From Kocuria marina (GTDB lineage Bacteria; Actinomycetota; Actinomycetes; Actinomycetales; Micrococcaceae), in assembly GCA_014652975.1 (NCBI GenBank), contig BMZV01000001.1, positions 930,001 to 994,000 of the forward strand: a stretch of DNA of 64,000 nt, written 5' to 3'. Within the stretch, counting starts at the first letter, position 1. Every line of letters begins with the position of its first letter. The notes under the pieces were generated by a model, which saw only the letters and a program-made list of their open reading frames with translations, was not told the origin of the DNA and did no database searches. Below, piece by piece: positions 45,014-54,513 of this stretch. The position numbers and the translations under genes are program-made.

Positions 45014-46240
45014 ATGACAGTTGAACTGGTGATCCTGGGCCTGGTGGTCGTGACCGCACTGGCTTTCGACTTCACCAACGGATTCCACGACACCGGCAAC
45101 GCCATGGCAACATCCATCGCCACCGGTGCGCTCTCACCCAGGACGGCGGTTGCACTGTCCGCGGTGCTGAACCTGGTGGGGGCGTTCCTCTCCGTGGAGG
45201 TGGCCACCACGGTGACCAAGGACGTCCTGCTCATCCAGACCTCGGACGGCGGACTGGTTCACGGCCTGGACCCCACTCTCGCGCTGGTGCTGATCTTCTC
45301 CGGACTCATCGGCGGCATCCTCTGGAACCTGGCCACCTGGCTGTTCGGTCTGCCCTCCAGCTCGTCGCACGCGCTGTTCGGCGGGCTGATCGGCGCCGGC
45401 CTGGCCTCGCTCGGCGTCGCCGGGGTCAACTGGTCCGGTGTGGTCCAGAAAATCCTCGTCCCCGCCGCCCTCGCCCCGTTCATCGCTGGGTGCGTGGCCG
45501 CGGTGGGAACGGCGCTCGTCTACCTCATCAGCCGCGCCGCCTCGAACCGCCACAAGGACCGCGGCTTCCGCTGGGGACAGGTGGGAACAGCGTCGATGGT
45601 GTCTCTCGCGCACGGCACGGGTGACGCGCAGAAGACCATGGGCGTGATTGCCCTCGCGCTGATCGCCCACGGGAATCTGAGCGTCCAGGGAATCGAGGAC
45701 AACGGGCTGCCGCCGTGGATCATCGTCACGTGCGCCGTGGCCATCGCGCTCGGCACCTACCTGGGCGGCTGGCGCGTGATCCGCACCCTGGGCAAGGGAC
45801 TCGTGGAGATCGAACCGCCGCAGGGCATGGCCGCGGAGGCTTCCTCGGCCGCGATCATCCTCACCTCCAGCCACTTCGGCATGGCGCTGTCGACGACGCA
45901 CGTGGCCACCGGATCCATCCTCGGTTCGGGCGTCGGCAAGCCCGGGGCACGGGTGCGCTGGGGCGTGGCCGGGCGCATGGTGGTGGGCTGGTTACTCACC
46001 CTCCCCGCCGCGGCCGTGGTGGGTGCGGTGTGCTTCATCATCGCCCGGGCCGTGGGCGGGTTGCCGGGAGCCGTGGTGATCTTCCTGCTCCTGGCGGCGG
46101 CGTCCGCGGTGATCTTCCTTCGCTCCCGGCACCAGAAGGTGGACCGGCACAACGTCAATGCCGAGTGGGACGAGAACACCCACTCCGTGGCCCCCGGTGA
46201 CCCGGACCGGGCCGACACCCAGGAGGTGGCTCGCTCATGA
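45014..46240 (+). CDS. PiT-family inorganic phosphate transporter
   Basis: 408 residues from an ATG at 45014 with CTGGAGG upstream. The duplicated PiT signature is visible: FDFTNGFHDTGNAMAT near 20 and SLAHGTGDAQKTMG near 198, with LPSSSSHALFGGLIGA. It is a low-affinity phosphate/proton symporter. It is first gene of a three-gene unit with overlapping stops and starts. Confidence 0.93.
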   Translation: MTVELVILGLVVVTALAFDFTNGFHDTGNAMATSIATGALSPRTAVALSAVLNLVGAFLSVEVATTVTKDVLLIQTSDGGLVHGLDPTLALVLIFSGLIGGILWNLATWLFGLPSSSSHALFGGLIGAGLASLGVAGVNWSGVVQKILVPAALAPFIAGCVAAVGTALVYLISRAASNRHKDRGFRWGQVGTASMVSLAHGTGDAQKTMGVIALALIAHGNLSVQGIEDNGLPPWIIVTCAVAIALGTYLGGWRVIRTLGKGLVEIEPPQGMAAEASSAAIILTSSHFGMALSTTHVATGSILGSGVGKPGARVRWGVAGRMVVGWLLTLPAAAVVGAVCFIIARAVGGLPGAVVIFLLLAAASAVIFLRSRHQKVDRHNVNAEWDENTHSVAPGDPDRADTQEVARS

Positions 46241-46509
46241 TCGCCCAGATGGCGAAATCTGCCCTCGCCGTGCTGCTGGCCGGGCTCTGCTTCGGCGCCG
46301 GACTGCCCGCGCTGTTCACGGTGGGCATCGCCCTGTGGAGCCGCGCCACCCTGCCGCCGGGCCCGGACGGCACGGCGCGCAGGAACGCCGTGGCGCTCGC
46401 GGGCGCCGTGCTGTGCTTTGCCATCGTGCTCGCCGCCGTGGTGATCGGGGTCCTGTGGATCACCCGGAAGAGCTTGGACCACTACCTAGGGATCTCGGTG
46501 TTCGGATGA
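46237..46509 (+). CDS. Small two-helix membrane protein
   Basis: 90 residues; starts with an ATGA overlap on the phosphate transporter and has AGGAGG at 46221-46226. Two hydrophobic helices (about 8-28 and 50-75) with a short loop. No family recognised; co-translation suggests it accompanies the transporter. Confidence 0.75.
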   Translation: MIAQMAKSALAVLLAGLCFGAGLPALFTVGIALWSRATLPPGPDGTARRNAVALAGAVLCFAIVLAAVVIGVLWITRKSLDHYLGISVFG

Positions 46510-47114
46510 TGACCTTCGACGCGGCGCTGGAGCACCTCCGAGCCGCCTATCCCCAGGGTGTCCCCGAGGACGCGCGCCCCGTTCTGGCGGAGCTGCTCGT
46601 GCGCACGGTGGGCTCCCGCCGCGCGGAGCGCCTCCTGGAGGCCCTCGAGCTCCCCAGCCATGACACGCTCGTGGCCGCCTCCGCGTCCGCGGAGCAGCTC
46701 GCCGACGTCGCCGCCACCCTCGCGCGCGCCGGCTGGCCCCTCGCCGGGCCGGGTCCGGATGCCCCCGTCCGGCAGCCAGGCTACGTGGCCCGCGCCATGA
46801 ACTGGCTGCGCGCGGACTACCCCCACGGCGTGCCCGCGCAGGACTACCTCCCGGTCCTGGCGGTGCTGCGCCCGCAGCTCAACGACGAGGACATGGCCGC
46901 GATCGCCGAGCAGCTCGCAACGGACGCCCGCACTGAGGGCACCTCCCTCTCCGAGGCGGACGCCCGCGCTGCGATCCACCGGGCCACGGAGGACGAGCCC
47001 AAGCCGGAGGAGATGGAGCGCATCCGCGCGATGCTCGCCGCGCACGGCTGGCCGCTGGAGGAGCCGCAGGATCCGGCCGCGGATCCGGGGCAGACCGAGG
47101 AGACCCGCTCGTAA
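46506..47114 (+). CDS. DUF3349 protein with two repeats
   Basis: 202 residues; starts with an ATGA overlap on the previous gene. Two copies of the DUF3349 pattern are seen, YPQGVPEDARPVLAEL near 17 and YPHGVPAQDYLPVLAVL near 104, each followed by a helical segment ending in AGWPL or HGWPL. The family is of unknown function and common in mycobacteria and relatives. Confidence 0.8.
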   Translation: MMTFDAALEHLRAAYPQGVPEDARPVLAELLVRTVGSRRAERLLEALELPSHDTLVAASASAEQLADVAATLARAGWPLAGPGPDAPVRQPGYVARAMNWLRADYPHGVPAQDYLPVLAVLRPQLNDEDMAAIAEQLATDARTEGTSLSEADARAAIHRATEDEPKPEEMERIRAMLAAHGWPLEEPQDPAADPGQTEETRS

Positions 47115-47152
47115 CCACCTACCAGGGCGCGCCCGCTGCGAAGGCCGGGTGT

Positions 47153-47623
47153 GTGGGCATCGTCTCGCGCGACGTCGCGCGCATGGGCTACGGCCTGGGG
47201 AGCCTGGCGCGGGCGGCGTCGTCCGGGGCGGACCGGGACGCCGTGTTCTACGCGAGCAAGGTGGGTGCCCGGCCGCTCCCCGAAGGACCCGCGCCCATGA
47301 CGGCCGCCCAGAAGCCCTCCGAGCTGCGCGACGCCGTCCACGAGAACCTGCGCTCGCTCGGCACCGACCACCTGGACGTGGTCTACCTGCGGCGCATGGA
47401 CATGCAGCCCGGGCTCGTCATCGAGGACCCCCGCGCACGCGAGATCGCAGAGCAGCTGGGGGTGACCCCCAACCAGGTGGGACTCGCGTGGGTCCTGGCG
47501 CGCTCGCCGTAGTCACTCGTCATCTCGGGTACGGCCAGCCCGGACCACCTCCGCGAGAACGTGGAGGCGGCGGGAGTGCACCTTCCTGACGAGGTGCTGC
47601 GGGAGCTCGACGCCGCGGCATGA
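47153..47623 (+). pseudogene. Aldo/keto reductase remnant
   Basis: The segment DAVHENLRSLGTDHLDVVYLRR is typical of aldo/keto reductases and the tail EIAEQLGVTPNQVGLAWVLA continues the family, but about 100 residues between them are missing. An in-frame TAG at 47510-47512 interrupts the end, after which ISGTASPDHLRENVEAAG and the family C-terminus follow to TGA at 47623. The N-terminal barrel strands are also abnormal. Deletion plus nonsense mutation. Confidence 0.8.
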
Positions 47624-47750
47624 GGCGCGCGGGAGTCTCCCGGCGGCGCCGTGCATCTGAGGCGGGAAACGACTGTCCGGTGGCATGGAAGCCGGGCACT
47701 TCCCGCCCCAGATGTCGTCGGGGCGGATCAGGAGCGGCGAACCGCGCGGA

Positions 47751-49007
47751 TCAGCCCGGGTTCATCGCCCGTGGCGCGCCCATGCCCGGATCCACCTGCG
47801 TGGGGCCGCTGGCGGAGGGGCGGATGTCCACGTCGAAGATCTCCGTGGGCAGATACACCGTGGCGCACGAGTTGGGGATGTCCACCACACCGGAGAAGCG
47901 GCCTTCGATGGGTGCGGCGCCCAGCAGCAGGTACGCCTGCTCCTTGGACCAGCCGAACTTGGCGAGGTAGTCGATCGCGTGCAGGATCGCGCGCTGGTAG
48001 GACAGGTGGGAGTCCAGGTAGCGCTGCTCGCCGTCGAGCGTCACGGACGTTCCGGAGAACGCGAGCCACTCCGAGTACACCGGACCGTTGCGCCCGGGCA
48101 TGAAGATGGCGTTCTCGCTCACGCCGTAGGTGTCCATGCCGCCCTTGATCACGTCCACGTGGATGTCGATGAACCCGCCCATCTCGATGCCGCCGCAGAA
48201 CGTGATCTCACCGTCCCCCTGGGAGAAGTGCAGGTCACCCATGGAGAGGTTCGCCCCGGACACGTACACCGGGTAGAACACTCGTGAGCCCTTGGTGAAG
48301 TTCTTGATGTCCTGGTTGCCGCCGTTCTCGCGCGGGGGAGCCGTGCGGGCGCCCTCGCCGGCCACGCGGTCGAAGTCGGTGCCGGTCAGCGAACCCAGGA
48401 TCGCGGCGTCGGGTTCGGGTGGCAGAGCCAGCGGGGGCACGCGCTGCGGATCGGTGGCGATCAGATCGCCCTCGCGCTTGTTCCACGTTTTCAGCAGCTC
48501 GGAGGACGGCGCGGTGCCCATGAGACCGGGGTGGACCATGCCCGTGAACTTCACGCCGGGGATGTGCCGGGAAGTGCACTCGCCGCCGCGGAAGTCCCAC
48601 ACGGCCTTGTAGGCGTCCGGGAACTGGTCCACCAGGAAGCTGCCACCGTTCTTCTGCGCGAAGATCCCGGTGTAGCCCCAGCCCTGCCCGGCCAGCGGCC
48701 CCTCCTCCTGCGGAATGGGCCCCACGTCCAGGATGTCCACGATCAGCAGGTCACCGGGCTCCGCGCCCTCGATCCGGAACGGCCCGGACAGTGCGTGCAC
48801 CCGGTTCAGGGGTGCGTCCCGGATGTCGTCCGCGGAGTCGTCGTTCTTAATGGCGCCGTCGAACCACTCGCGGCAGTCGATGCGGTAGCTCTCGCCACGT
48901 TTGAGCGTGGCCACGGGCGGGATGTCCGGGTGCCAGCGGTTGTGGCCGGTCAGCTTCTGCTCGGTGAAGGGCTTGGTCGAGTCCAGCGGGAAAATCACTT
49001 CTGGCAT
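47751..49007 (-). CDS. fmdA: Formamidase / acetamidase family
   Basis: 418 residues from an ATG at 49007. The FmdA/AmdA family is recognised from EWFDGAI, the long ALSGPFRIEGAEPGD, GMVHPGLMG, and DLHFSQGDGEI segments, and the full length is typical. It hydrolyses formamide (or acetamide) to ammonia and the acid. Directly upstream is an FmdB-type zinc ribbon gene. Confidence 0.92.
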   Translation of the reverse strand: MPEVIFPLDSTKPFTEQKLTGHNRWHPDIPPVATLKRGESYRIDCREWFDGAIKNDDSADDIRDAPLNRVHALSGPFRIEGAEPGDLLIVDILDVGPIPQEEGPLAGQGWGYTGIFAQKNGGSFLVDQFPDAYKAVWDFRGGECTSRHIPGVKFTGMVHPGLMGTAPSSELLKTWNKREGDLIATDPQRVPPLALPPEPDAAILGSLTGTDFDRVAGEGARTAPPRENGGNQDIKNFTKGSRVFYPVYVSGANLSMGDLHFSQGDGEITFCGGIEMGGFIDIHVDVIKGGMDTYGVSENAIFMPGRNGPVYSEWLAFSGTSVTLDGEQRYLDSHLSYQRAILHAIDYLAKFGWSKEQAYLLLGAAPIEGRFSGVVDIPNSCATVYLPTEIFDVDIRPSASGPTQVDPGMGAPRAMNPG

Positions 49008-49065
49008 GGTCCGTGACCTTTCTGGAGAGCCCCGCGGGCGGTTCCCGCGCGGCAGTGCGGGGAAG

Positions 49066-49359
49066 CTACGGCCGCGGCAGCTTCGCGTGCCGGGGGTCCC
49101 GGGTCACGGCCGGGGCCGCGCCGGGGGCACCGAGCTGGCGGGGCAAAGATCGGACGACGTCTGGCACGTCAGCCGTGCGGGCGGCGTCGTCAATCACGCG
49201 TGCCCGGGCAGAGTTCGCGCGGGACAGGCCCACAGCGGAGAACACGCGCCGTGCGTCCGCGCCGCACGCGGGACAGTCCTGGGAGCGCGGCACTTGCGCC
49301 ATGGCGTGGTGGGCGTCGAACGGCCCGCAGGCCTCGCACCGGAACTCGTAGACGGGCAT
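49066..49359 (-). CDS. FmdB-family zinc-ribbon regulatory protein
   Basis: 97 residues from an ATG at 49359 with AAGGGAGCG upstream. It starts MPVYEFRCEACG, and the second half of the zinc ribbon is CPACGAD near residue 35. FmdB proteins accompany formamidase genes and are thought to be regulatory. It is 58 bp upstream of fmdA in the same direction. Confidence 0.88.
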   Translation of the reverse strand: MPVYEFRCEACGPFDAHHAMAQVPRSQDCPACGADARRVFSAVGLSRANSARARVIDDAARTADVPDVVRSLPRQLGAPGAAPAVTRDPRHAKLPRP

Positions 49360-49586
49360 GGACGCTCCCTTCACGCGTGTAAGCCACAATACAACCCGGT
49401 CTGAAGAGGGGACAGGGCCGGGGGCTGCCCTGCGGGAGGCCGGACGCGCAGGGAGAGGTCCTGCCCCCGACAACCCAATATCCAGCGGCAGAGCCTCCCC
49501 GCAAACGCGGCGTTCCGCACCGCGCGTCCCCGCCGCGCGCGGGGAGACGCGCGGGCGACGTCGTGCCCCGCCCCCGCGCGTGCCGG

Positions 49587-50396
49587 TCAGTTCAGCGGAC
49601 CCACCGCGGACTCGACCGTGCGCACCAGGCGCCCCGAGGCCACGTACTCCTCGGCGGCCTCGATCTCCGGCGCCATGAAACGGTCCTCACCGGGTGCGCC
49701 CACGCGGCCGTCCACATCCGCAATGACCGCCGACGCCGCCGCGCCCGGTTCCAGGGGAGCGCGCAGGGCGATAGCGCGGGTGGAGGTGAGCAGCTCGATG
49801 GCGAGCACGCGGCGCAGGTTCAGCACGGCCTGACGCAGCTTGCGGGCGGCGTGCCAGCCCATGGACACGTGATCCTCCTGCATGGCCGAGCTCGGGATCG
49901 AGTCCACCGAGGCCGGCACCGCGAGGCGCTTCATGTCCGAGACCAGCCCGGCCTGGGTGTACTGGGCGATCATCAGCCCGGAGTCCCTGCCCGGGTCCTG
50001 CGCGAGGAACGGGGGCAGGCCGTGGGAGCGGGCCGGGTCCAGCATGCGGTCCGTGCGGCGCTCGGACATGGAGGCCAGGTCCGAGATGGGGATGGCCATG
50101 AAGTCCAGCACGTAGGCCACGGGGGCGCCGTGGAAGTTGCCGTTGGAGCTCACGGTGCCGTCGTCCAGCACCACGGGGTTGTCCACGGCCGCGGCGAGCT
50201 CCTGCTGCGCGATGTTCAGGGCGTACGCCACGATGCCGGAGTCTTCCAGCGCCTTGAGCATGTTCGCAGCGGCATACTTCTGGCCCGGGTGGGGGCGCAA
50301 CGGCTCGTGCAGCTCGGGGACGAACACGCCGTCGGGCCTGGTGGCGCGCCCTTCGCCCATGAGCACGAGCGCGCAGTGGGAGAGGGGCGTGAGGTC
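49587..50396 (-). pseudogene. hutH: Histidine ammonia-lyase, 3' half only
   Basis: The minus strand encodes the C-terminal 270 residues of an aromatic amino-acid lyase: DLTPLSHCALVLMGEGRAT, SNGNFHGAPVAYVLDF and QEDHVSMGW. The homology begins exactly after the Ala-Ser-Gly that would form the MIO cofactor (ASGDL), so the catalytic centre and all upstream sequence are gone. On the other side of the break is the tail of hutG on the plus strand. Confidence 0.88.
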
Positions 50397-50543
50397 ATCC
50401 GGGAGATCTGTCGGCGCGTGGCCCGCAGCGAGAAGCTCGCGCTGGTGGACGTGGTCGAACTGCTACCGGCACTCGATGCGGACGGGCGCACCGCGCGCAC
50501 CGCCGCTGGACGACCACACCGCGCTGATCACCCTGCCCCGTAG
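50391..50543 (+). pseudogene. hutG: Formimidoylglutamase tail (hutG remnant)
   Basis: About 50 codons encode EVIREICRRVARSEKLALVD and VVELLPALDADGRTARTAA, the conserved C-terminus of the agmatinase/formiminoglutamase family, ending TAG at 50541-50543. The 5' part is lost at the junction with hutH. A hairpin terminator follows. Confidence 0.75.
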
Positions 50544-50559
50544 CTGATCCCTGCGCTCC

Positions 50560-50593
50560 AAGAGCCCCGGCCCATCTGCGAGCCGGGGTTCTT
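50560..50593 (+). terminator. Hairpin terminator after the hutG remnant
   Basis: AAGAGCCCCGGC pairs with GCCGGGGTTCTT (one G-T pair) around a ten-base loop; T-rich sequence follows on the plus strand. It could also serve the TetR gene from the other side. Confidence 0.65.
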
Positions 50594-50657
50594 CCACGCC
50601 CGTACGGCGACGCCGCACCGCCGGGTCCGCGCGCAACCTCGCCTTCCCGGGTACGGA

Positions 50658-51404
50658 CTACCGGGCGGTCGCCGGGAAGGCGGGGGCAGCGGCATCGTGC
50701 GCGGGAGGAAGTGCACTGTCCACGCCCGCGGCCACGAGGGCGACGATCTCCCGCATTCGCTCGAGCACCAGGCGCAGCTCGGCGCGGCCCTGGCGGGCGC
50801 GGTTGAGCTCTGCGAGCCCACTGGTCACGATCATCCGTGCGCCCACATCCAGAGGCGTAGTGCCGGCGTGCGCGGCGGAGCGGCAGCCCGCGAGCATCCG
50901 CGCGATGTGGATCTCGAGCTTCTCCACCAGCACCAACACCTCGCGGCGGTGGGGGAGGTCCTCGCCGAAGAGAATCTCCCGCGCGATCCACACGGTGGTC
51001 TCTGGCCAGTGCACGGCCATGTCGAAGACCGGGGCGAGTGAGTCCATGATGGCGTCCACCACCGCAGCGGGGGAGCGGTGGCCGGGGTCGGGGGTGGCGT
51101 CCAGGGTGTCGTTGATGTGGTCCGCCCAGATGTTCTCGGTGACCATCATCAGCAGCTCCGCCTTGGTGGCGGCGTACTGGAACACGGTGCCCGCGGCCAC
51201 GTCCGCGCGGGAGGCGACCTCGCTCATGGACATCTGCGCGTAGCCCTTCTCGCTCATGAGCGAGCGGGCGGCGGCCAGGATGCGGGCGCGTTTCTGCGCC
51301 TTGGCGATCTCGCGGCGCCCGGGGCCGCGCGGGCTCACGCGGGCGGCCACGTGTTCCAGGGGGTGTGCTCTGCGCCGGGGCGTCGGGTTCTGAATTTTCT
51401 CCAC
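50658..51404 (-). CDS. TetR-family transcriptional regulator
   Basis: 248 residues from the GTG at 51404; a further GTG at 51422 is in frame. A minus-10 TACAAT lies six bases before 51404, so a leaderless mRNA is likely. Helix-turn-helix at about residues 45-80 (MSEVASRADVAAGTVFQY). It is divergent from oleate hydratase, with dyad operators between, so control of that gene, perhaps by fatty acids, is inferred. Confidence 0.88.
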   Translation of the reverse strand: MEKIQNPTPRRRAHPLEHVAARVSPRGPGRREIAKAQKRARILAAARSLMSEKGYAQMSMSEVASRADVAAGTVFQYAATKAELLMMVTENIWADHINDTLDATPDPGHRSPAAVVDAIMDSLAPVFDMAVHWPETTVWIAREILFGEDLPHRREVLVLVEKLEIHIARMLAGCRSAAHAGTTPLDVGARMIVTSGLAELNRARQGRAELRLVLERMREIVALVAAGVDSALPPAHDAAAPAFPATAR

Positions 51405-51410
51405 CGGATA

Positions 51411-51446
51411 ATTGTATTGCACTCAAAATTGAGTATGCTCAATTAT
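51411..51446. promoter_or_regulatory. Divergent promoter and TetR operator, tetR-ohyA
   Basis: TTGAGTATGCTCAA (51429-51442) has perfect 5-bp arms and overlaps ACTCAAAATTGAGT (51421-51434), giving three alternating half-sites. Minus-strand TACAAT (51416-51411) is the tetR minus-10; on the plus strand TTGCAC (51417-51422) and AATTAT (51441-51446) could be minus-35 and minus-10 for oleate hydratase. Confidence 0.6.
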
Positions 51447-51493
51447 GAACGCAGGGAGCGCCAAGGTGACGCCCCCGCGGAAGGAGGAACGAC

Positions 51494-53251
51494 ATGCAGT
51501 TCACAGCAGGCAACTACGAGGCCTTCATGCGGCCCCGCCCGGCGGAGCACGCACAGGACACCCGCGCGTGGATCGTGGGATCCGGTCTCGCCGGACTCGC
51601 GGCGGCAGTGTTCTTGGTCCGGGACGCCGGCGTGCCCGGCGAGAACGTGACTGTGGTGGAGAAGGGCCGGCTGCCCGGCGGTGCCCTGGATGGGTTGGAC
51701 GTGCCCGAGAAGGGGTTCGTGATCCGCGGCGGGCGTGAGCTCGAGAACCACATGGAGTGCCTGTGGGACATGATGCGCTCCGTGCCGTCCCTGGAGATCG
51801 AGGGCGCGTCCGTGCTGGACGAGTTCGCGTGGCTCAACCGGGACGACCCCAACTACTCCCTGCGCCGCGCCACCGTGAAGCAGGGCCAGGACGCGGGCCA
51901 CGAGGGCAAGTTCGACCTCCCGCAGCGCGCCCAGAAGGACCTCCTGCACATCTTCCTGGCCACGCGTGAGGAGATGGAGGGCAAGCAGATCCAGGAAGTC
52001 ATGAGCAAGGAGTTCCTGGCTTCCCCGTTCTGGATGTACTGGCGCACCATGTTCGCGTTCGAGGAGTGGCACTCCGCGCTGGAGTTCAAGCTCTACCTTC
52101 ACCGCTTCGTGCACCACATCGGCGGGCTGCCGGACTTCTCCGCGCTGAAGTTCACCAAGTACAACCAGTACGAGTCCTTCGTGCTGCCCCTGATCTCCTA
52201 CCTCACCGAGCGCGGTGTCACCTTCCAGTACGACACCGATGTCCGCGACATCGACTTCGCCCACCGCAACGGCGAGATCCGTGCCACCGCGATCCACTGG
52301 GTGCGCGAGGGCTCCACCGAGACCCAGGAACTGGGTGAGCACGACCTCGTGTTCACCACCATCGGATCCCTCGTGGACAACTCGAACGACGGCGACCACG
52401 CCACGGCCGCCACGCTAGACCGCGGCCCCGCCTCGGCCTGGGACCTGTGGAAGCGGATCGCCGCCAAGGACCCGTCGTTCGGGCGCCCCGAGGTGTTCTG
52501 CTCATCGATCGACGAGACCAAGTGGGAGTCCGCCACCGTCACCACCTTGGACGAGCGGATCCCCGAGTACATCCGCAAGATCGCGCAGCGGGACCCGTTC
52601 AGCGGCCGGGTGGTCACGGGCGGGATCGTCACGGCGGAGGACTCCTCATGGCTGCTCAGCTGGACCGTGAACCGCCAGCCGCACTTCAAGAAGCAGCCGA
52701 AGGACCAGGTCGTGGTGTGGGTCTACTCGCTGTTCGTGGACACTCCCGGTGACTTTGTGAAGAAGACCATGGCTGAGTGCACGGGCGAGGAGATCACCCA
52801 GGAGTGGCTCTACCACATGGGCGTTCCCGTGGAGGAGATCCCGGAGCTCGCGGCCACCGGCGCCAAGACGGTTCCCGTGATGATGCCGTACGTGACCAGC
52901 TTCTTCATGCCCCGCCACGCGGGGGACCGCCCCCGGGTGGTGCCCGAGGGTGCCCGCAACTTCGCGTTCATCGGCCAGTTCGCCGAGACCGGCCGCGACT
53001 GCATCTTCACCACCGAGTACTCGGTGCGCACCGGCATGGAGGCCGTGTACCAGCTCATGGGCGTGGAGCGCGGAGTTCCCGAGACGTGGGGCAGCACCTA
53101 CGACGTGCGCGTGCTGCTCGAGGGCCTCACCCGGCTGCGGGACGGCGAGAAGGTCCGGGTCCCCGGGCCGGAACCGCTGCGCAAGCGGCTGCGTCGTCGG
53201 CTGGAGAACGGCGAGGTGGGAGAGCTTCTCGAGGAGTACGGCGTGCTGTGA
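51494..53251 (+). CDS. ohyA: Oleate hydratase
   Basis: 585 residues from an ATG at 51494 with AAGGAGGA upstream. The FAD-binding motif GSGLAGLAAAVFL is near residue 30, and family segments GGRELENHMECLWD, MYWRTMFAFEEWHSA and IGQFAETGRDCIFTTEYS are all present. It adds water to the double bond of oleate to give 10-hydroxystearate, a fatty-acid detoxification reaction. It is controlled presumably by the divergent TetR regulator. Confidence 0.94.
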   Translation: MQFTAGNYEAFMRPRPAEHAQDTRAWIVGSGLAGLAAAVFLVRDAGVPGENVTVVEKGRLPGGALDGLDVPEKGFVIRGGRELENHMECLWDMMRSVPSLEIEGASVLDEFAWLNRDDPNYSLRRATVKQGQDAGHEGKFDLPQRAQKDLLHIFLATREEMEGKQIQEVMSKEFLASPFWMYWRTMFAFEEWHSALEFKLYLHRFVHHIGGLPDFSALKFTKYNQYESFVLPLISYLTERGVTFQYDTDVRDIDFAHRNGEIRATAIHWVREGSTETQELGEHDLVFTTIGSLVDNSNDGDHATAATLDRGPASAWDLWKRIAAKDPSFGRPEVFCSSIDETKWESATVTTLDERIPEYIRKIAQRDPFSGRVVTGGIVTAEDSSWLLSWTVNRQPHFKKQPKDQVVVWVYSLFVDTPGDFVKKTMAECTGEEITQEWLYHMGVPVEEIPELAATGAKTVPVMMPYVTSFFMPRHAGDRPRVVPEGARNFAFIGQFAETGRDCIFTTEYSVRTGMEAVYQLMGVERGVPETWGSTYDVRVLLEGLTRLRDGEKVRVPGPEPLRKRLRRRLENGEVGELLEEYGVL

Positions 53252-53298
53252 TCCTCAGCGCGGGCTGAGCGACCCTGCACGGGTGCACCCGGAAGCCG

Positions 53299-53721
53299 TC
53301 ACAGTACGTGGCACAGCTTCTGGGCCAGCATGTGCAGGGTCTTCCTGTCCCTGGGGGACATGTCCAGCTCGTCCAGCAGCTCGCGCTGCATCCCCGCGGC
53401 CGGTTCCTGCAGAGCACGCCCGGCGTCCGTGAGAGAGATGACCACCGAGCGTTCGTCCTGCTCGCTGCGGCGGCGGGTCACGAAGCCCGCCGCCTCCATG
53501 CGGCGCAGCAGCGGGGAGAGGGTGCCGCTGTCCAGGGCGAGGGTCTCGCCCAGCTGGCGGACCGAGCGGTGGTCCTGCTCCCATAGCACAAGCATCACCA
53601 GGTACTGCGGGTAGGTCAGCCCGATGGCCTTGAGAGGTTCACGGTACGCGCTGGTCACCTTGCGCGAGGCAGCGTACAGCGCGAAGCACAGCTGCGTGTC
53701 CAGGCGGAACTCGGGATCCAT
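53299..53721 (-). CDS. ohrR: Organic-hydroperoxide-sensing MarR regulator OhrR
   Basis: 140 residues from an ATG at 53721. The N-terminus LDTQLCFALYAASRKVT carries the conserved reactive Cys (Cys12) of OhrR, followed by LTYPQYLVMLVLWE and the winged helix (LGETLALDSGTLSPLLRRME). It represses the peroxidase gene ohr until its cysteine is oxidised. The likely target ohr is at 60521, about 7 kb away, not adjacent as in many genomes. Confidence 0.88.
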   Translation of the reverse strand: MDPEFRLDTQLCFALYAASRKVTSAYREPLKAIGLTYPQYLVMLVLWEQDHRSVRQLGETLALDSGTLSPLLRRMEAAGFVTRRRSEQDERSVVISLTDAGRALQEPAAGMQRELLDELDMSPRDRKTLHMLAQKLCHVL

Positions 53722-53757
53722 GCCCACCATGGTACGGGAGGCGCCCACCACGGCGGG

Positions 53758-53770
53758 GTTGTGGAACAAC
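53758..53770. promoter_or_regulatory. OhrR operator candidate upstream of ohrR
   Basis: GTTGTGGAACAAC is an inverted repeat with perfect 5-bp arms, 37 bp upstream of the ohrR start. Its core TTGTGG.ACAA matches the operator candidate before ohr at 60416, suggesting autoregulation. Confidence 0.45.
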
Positions 53771-53950
53771 GAGGGCACGTCGCGTATAGCTATGGCCCGG
53801 CTCACAGGGTGTCCGCATCCTTCCGCTCTGCCCTTCCCCCAACAGCACGGAGACCCCGGTGCCGGAGCATGACCACGACCGTACGTCCACACCGGCCGGA
53901 GGATCCTCGGTGACCACAGCCACCGCCGCGCTGGCTGCTCCGGTCTGCTG

Positions 53951-54354
53951 GTGACACCGATGATGGCGGTCATGCTCACCGGTCAGCGGATCATGCTGAT
54001 CATCACCCAGTGGCTGGTCATCCCGGTGCTCGTCTTCGCGTTCAACCACTCCCCGGCCATCTCCCAGTTCTCGGTGGCCATGAAGCACGAGTACGGCTCC
54101 CGTGCGAGCGGGCCTCCGCGGCGGCGTTCATCTTCCTCACGGGTTGGATCGCGGCCGTGGCCACCCCGAGCATCCTGTCGCTGATCGAGTCCCTCGCCGG
54201 GCCCGTGATCGCCGTGATCCTGTACCTCATGCCGATGTACGCCATCCGCAGGCTCCCCCGGCTGGAGCCCTACCGCGGGAAGATCTCCAACGTGTTCGTC
54301 ACGGTGGCCGGCATCGTGGCCGTGAGCGGGATCGTCTACGGGCTGCTGCCCTGA
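53951..54354 (+). pseudogene. Serine/threonine permease (SdaC/HAAAP-like) remnant
   Basis: One frame encodes LIITQWLVIPVLVFAFNHSP and QFSVAMKHEYGS; after a frameshift or deletion near 54105 the next frame continues with SLIESLAGPVIAVILYLMPM and NVFVTVAGIVAVSGIVYG. These are the middle and last helices of HAAAP-family amino-acid symporters. The first half of the gene is absent. Confidence 0.65.
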
Positions 54355-54513
54355 GTCCCCGCCCCGGCAGGCTCCCACGCCCGGGCGGCGACGCCTGACC
54401 CGTGGACGACGCCGCTCCACACGGCCCCGCGCCCCGGCGCACGGGTGCCGGGGAACCGGCGGTGCGGCGGCGTCGTCCACGGCGGGACCTGCGGGATCAC
54501 TCGTTCGACGGAA

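Noticed and set aside
43130..45024. Long frames on both strands overlapping the DHA2 transporter and the phosphate transporter start
   Set aside because: The transporter helices and motifs are on one frame only.
53951..54354. Two separate small membrane proteins
   Set aside because: The two frames join into one amino-acid permease C-terminus, so a frameshifted remnant explains both.
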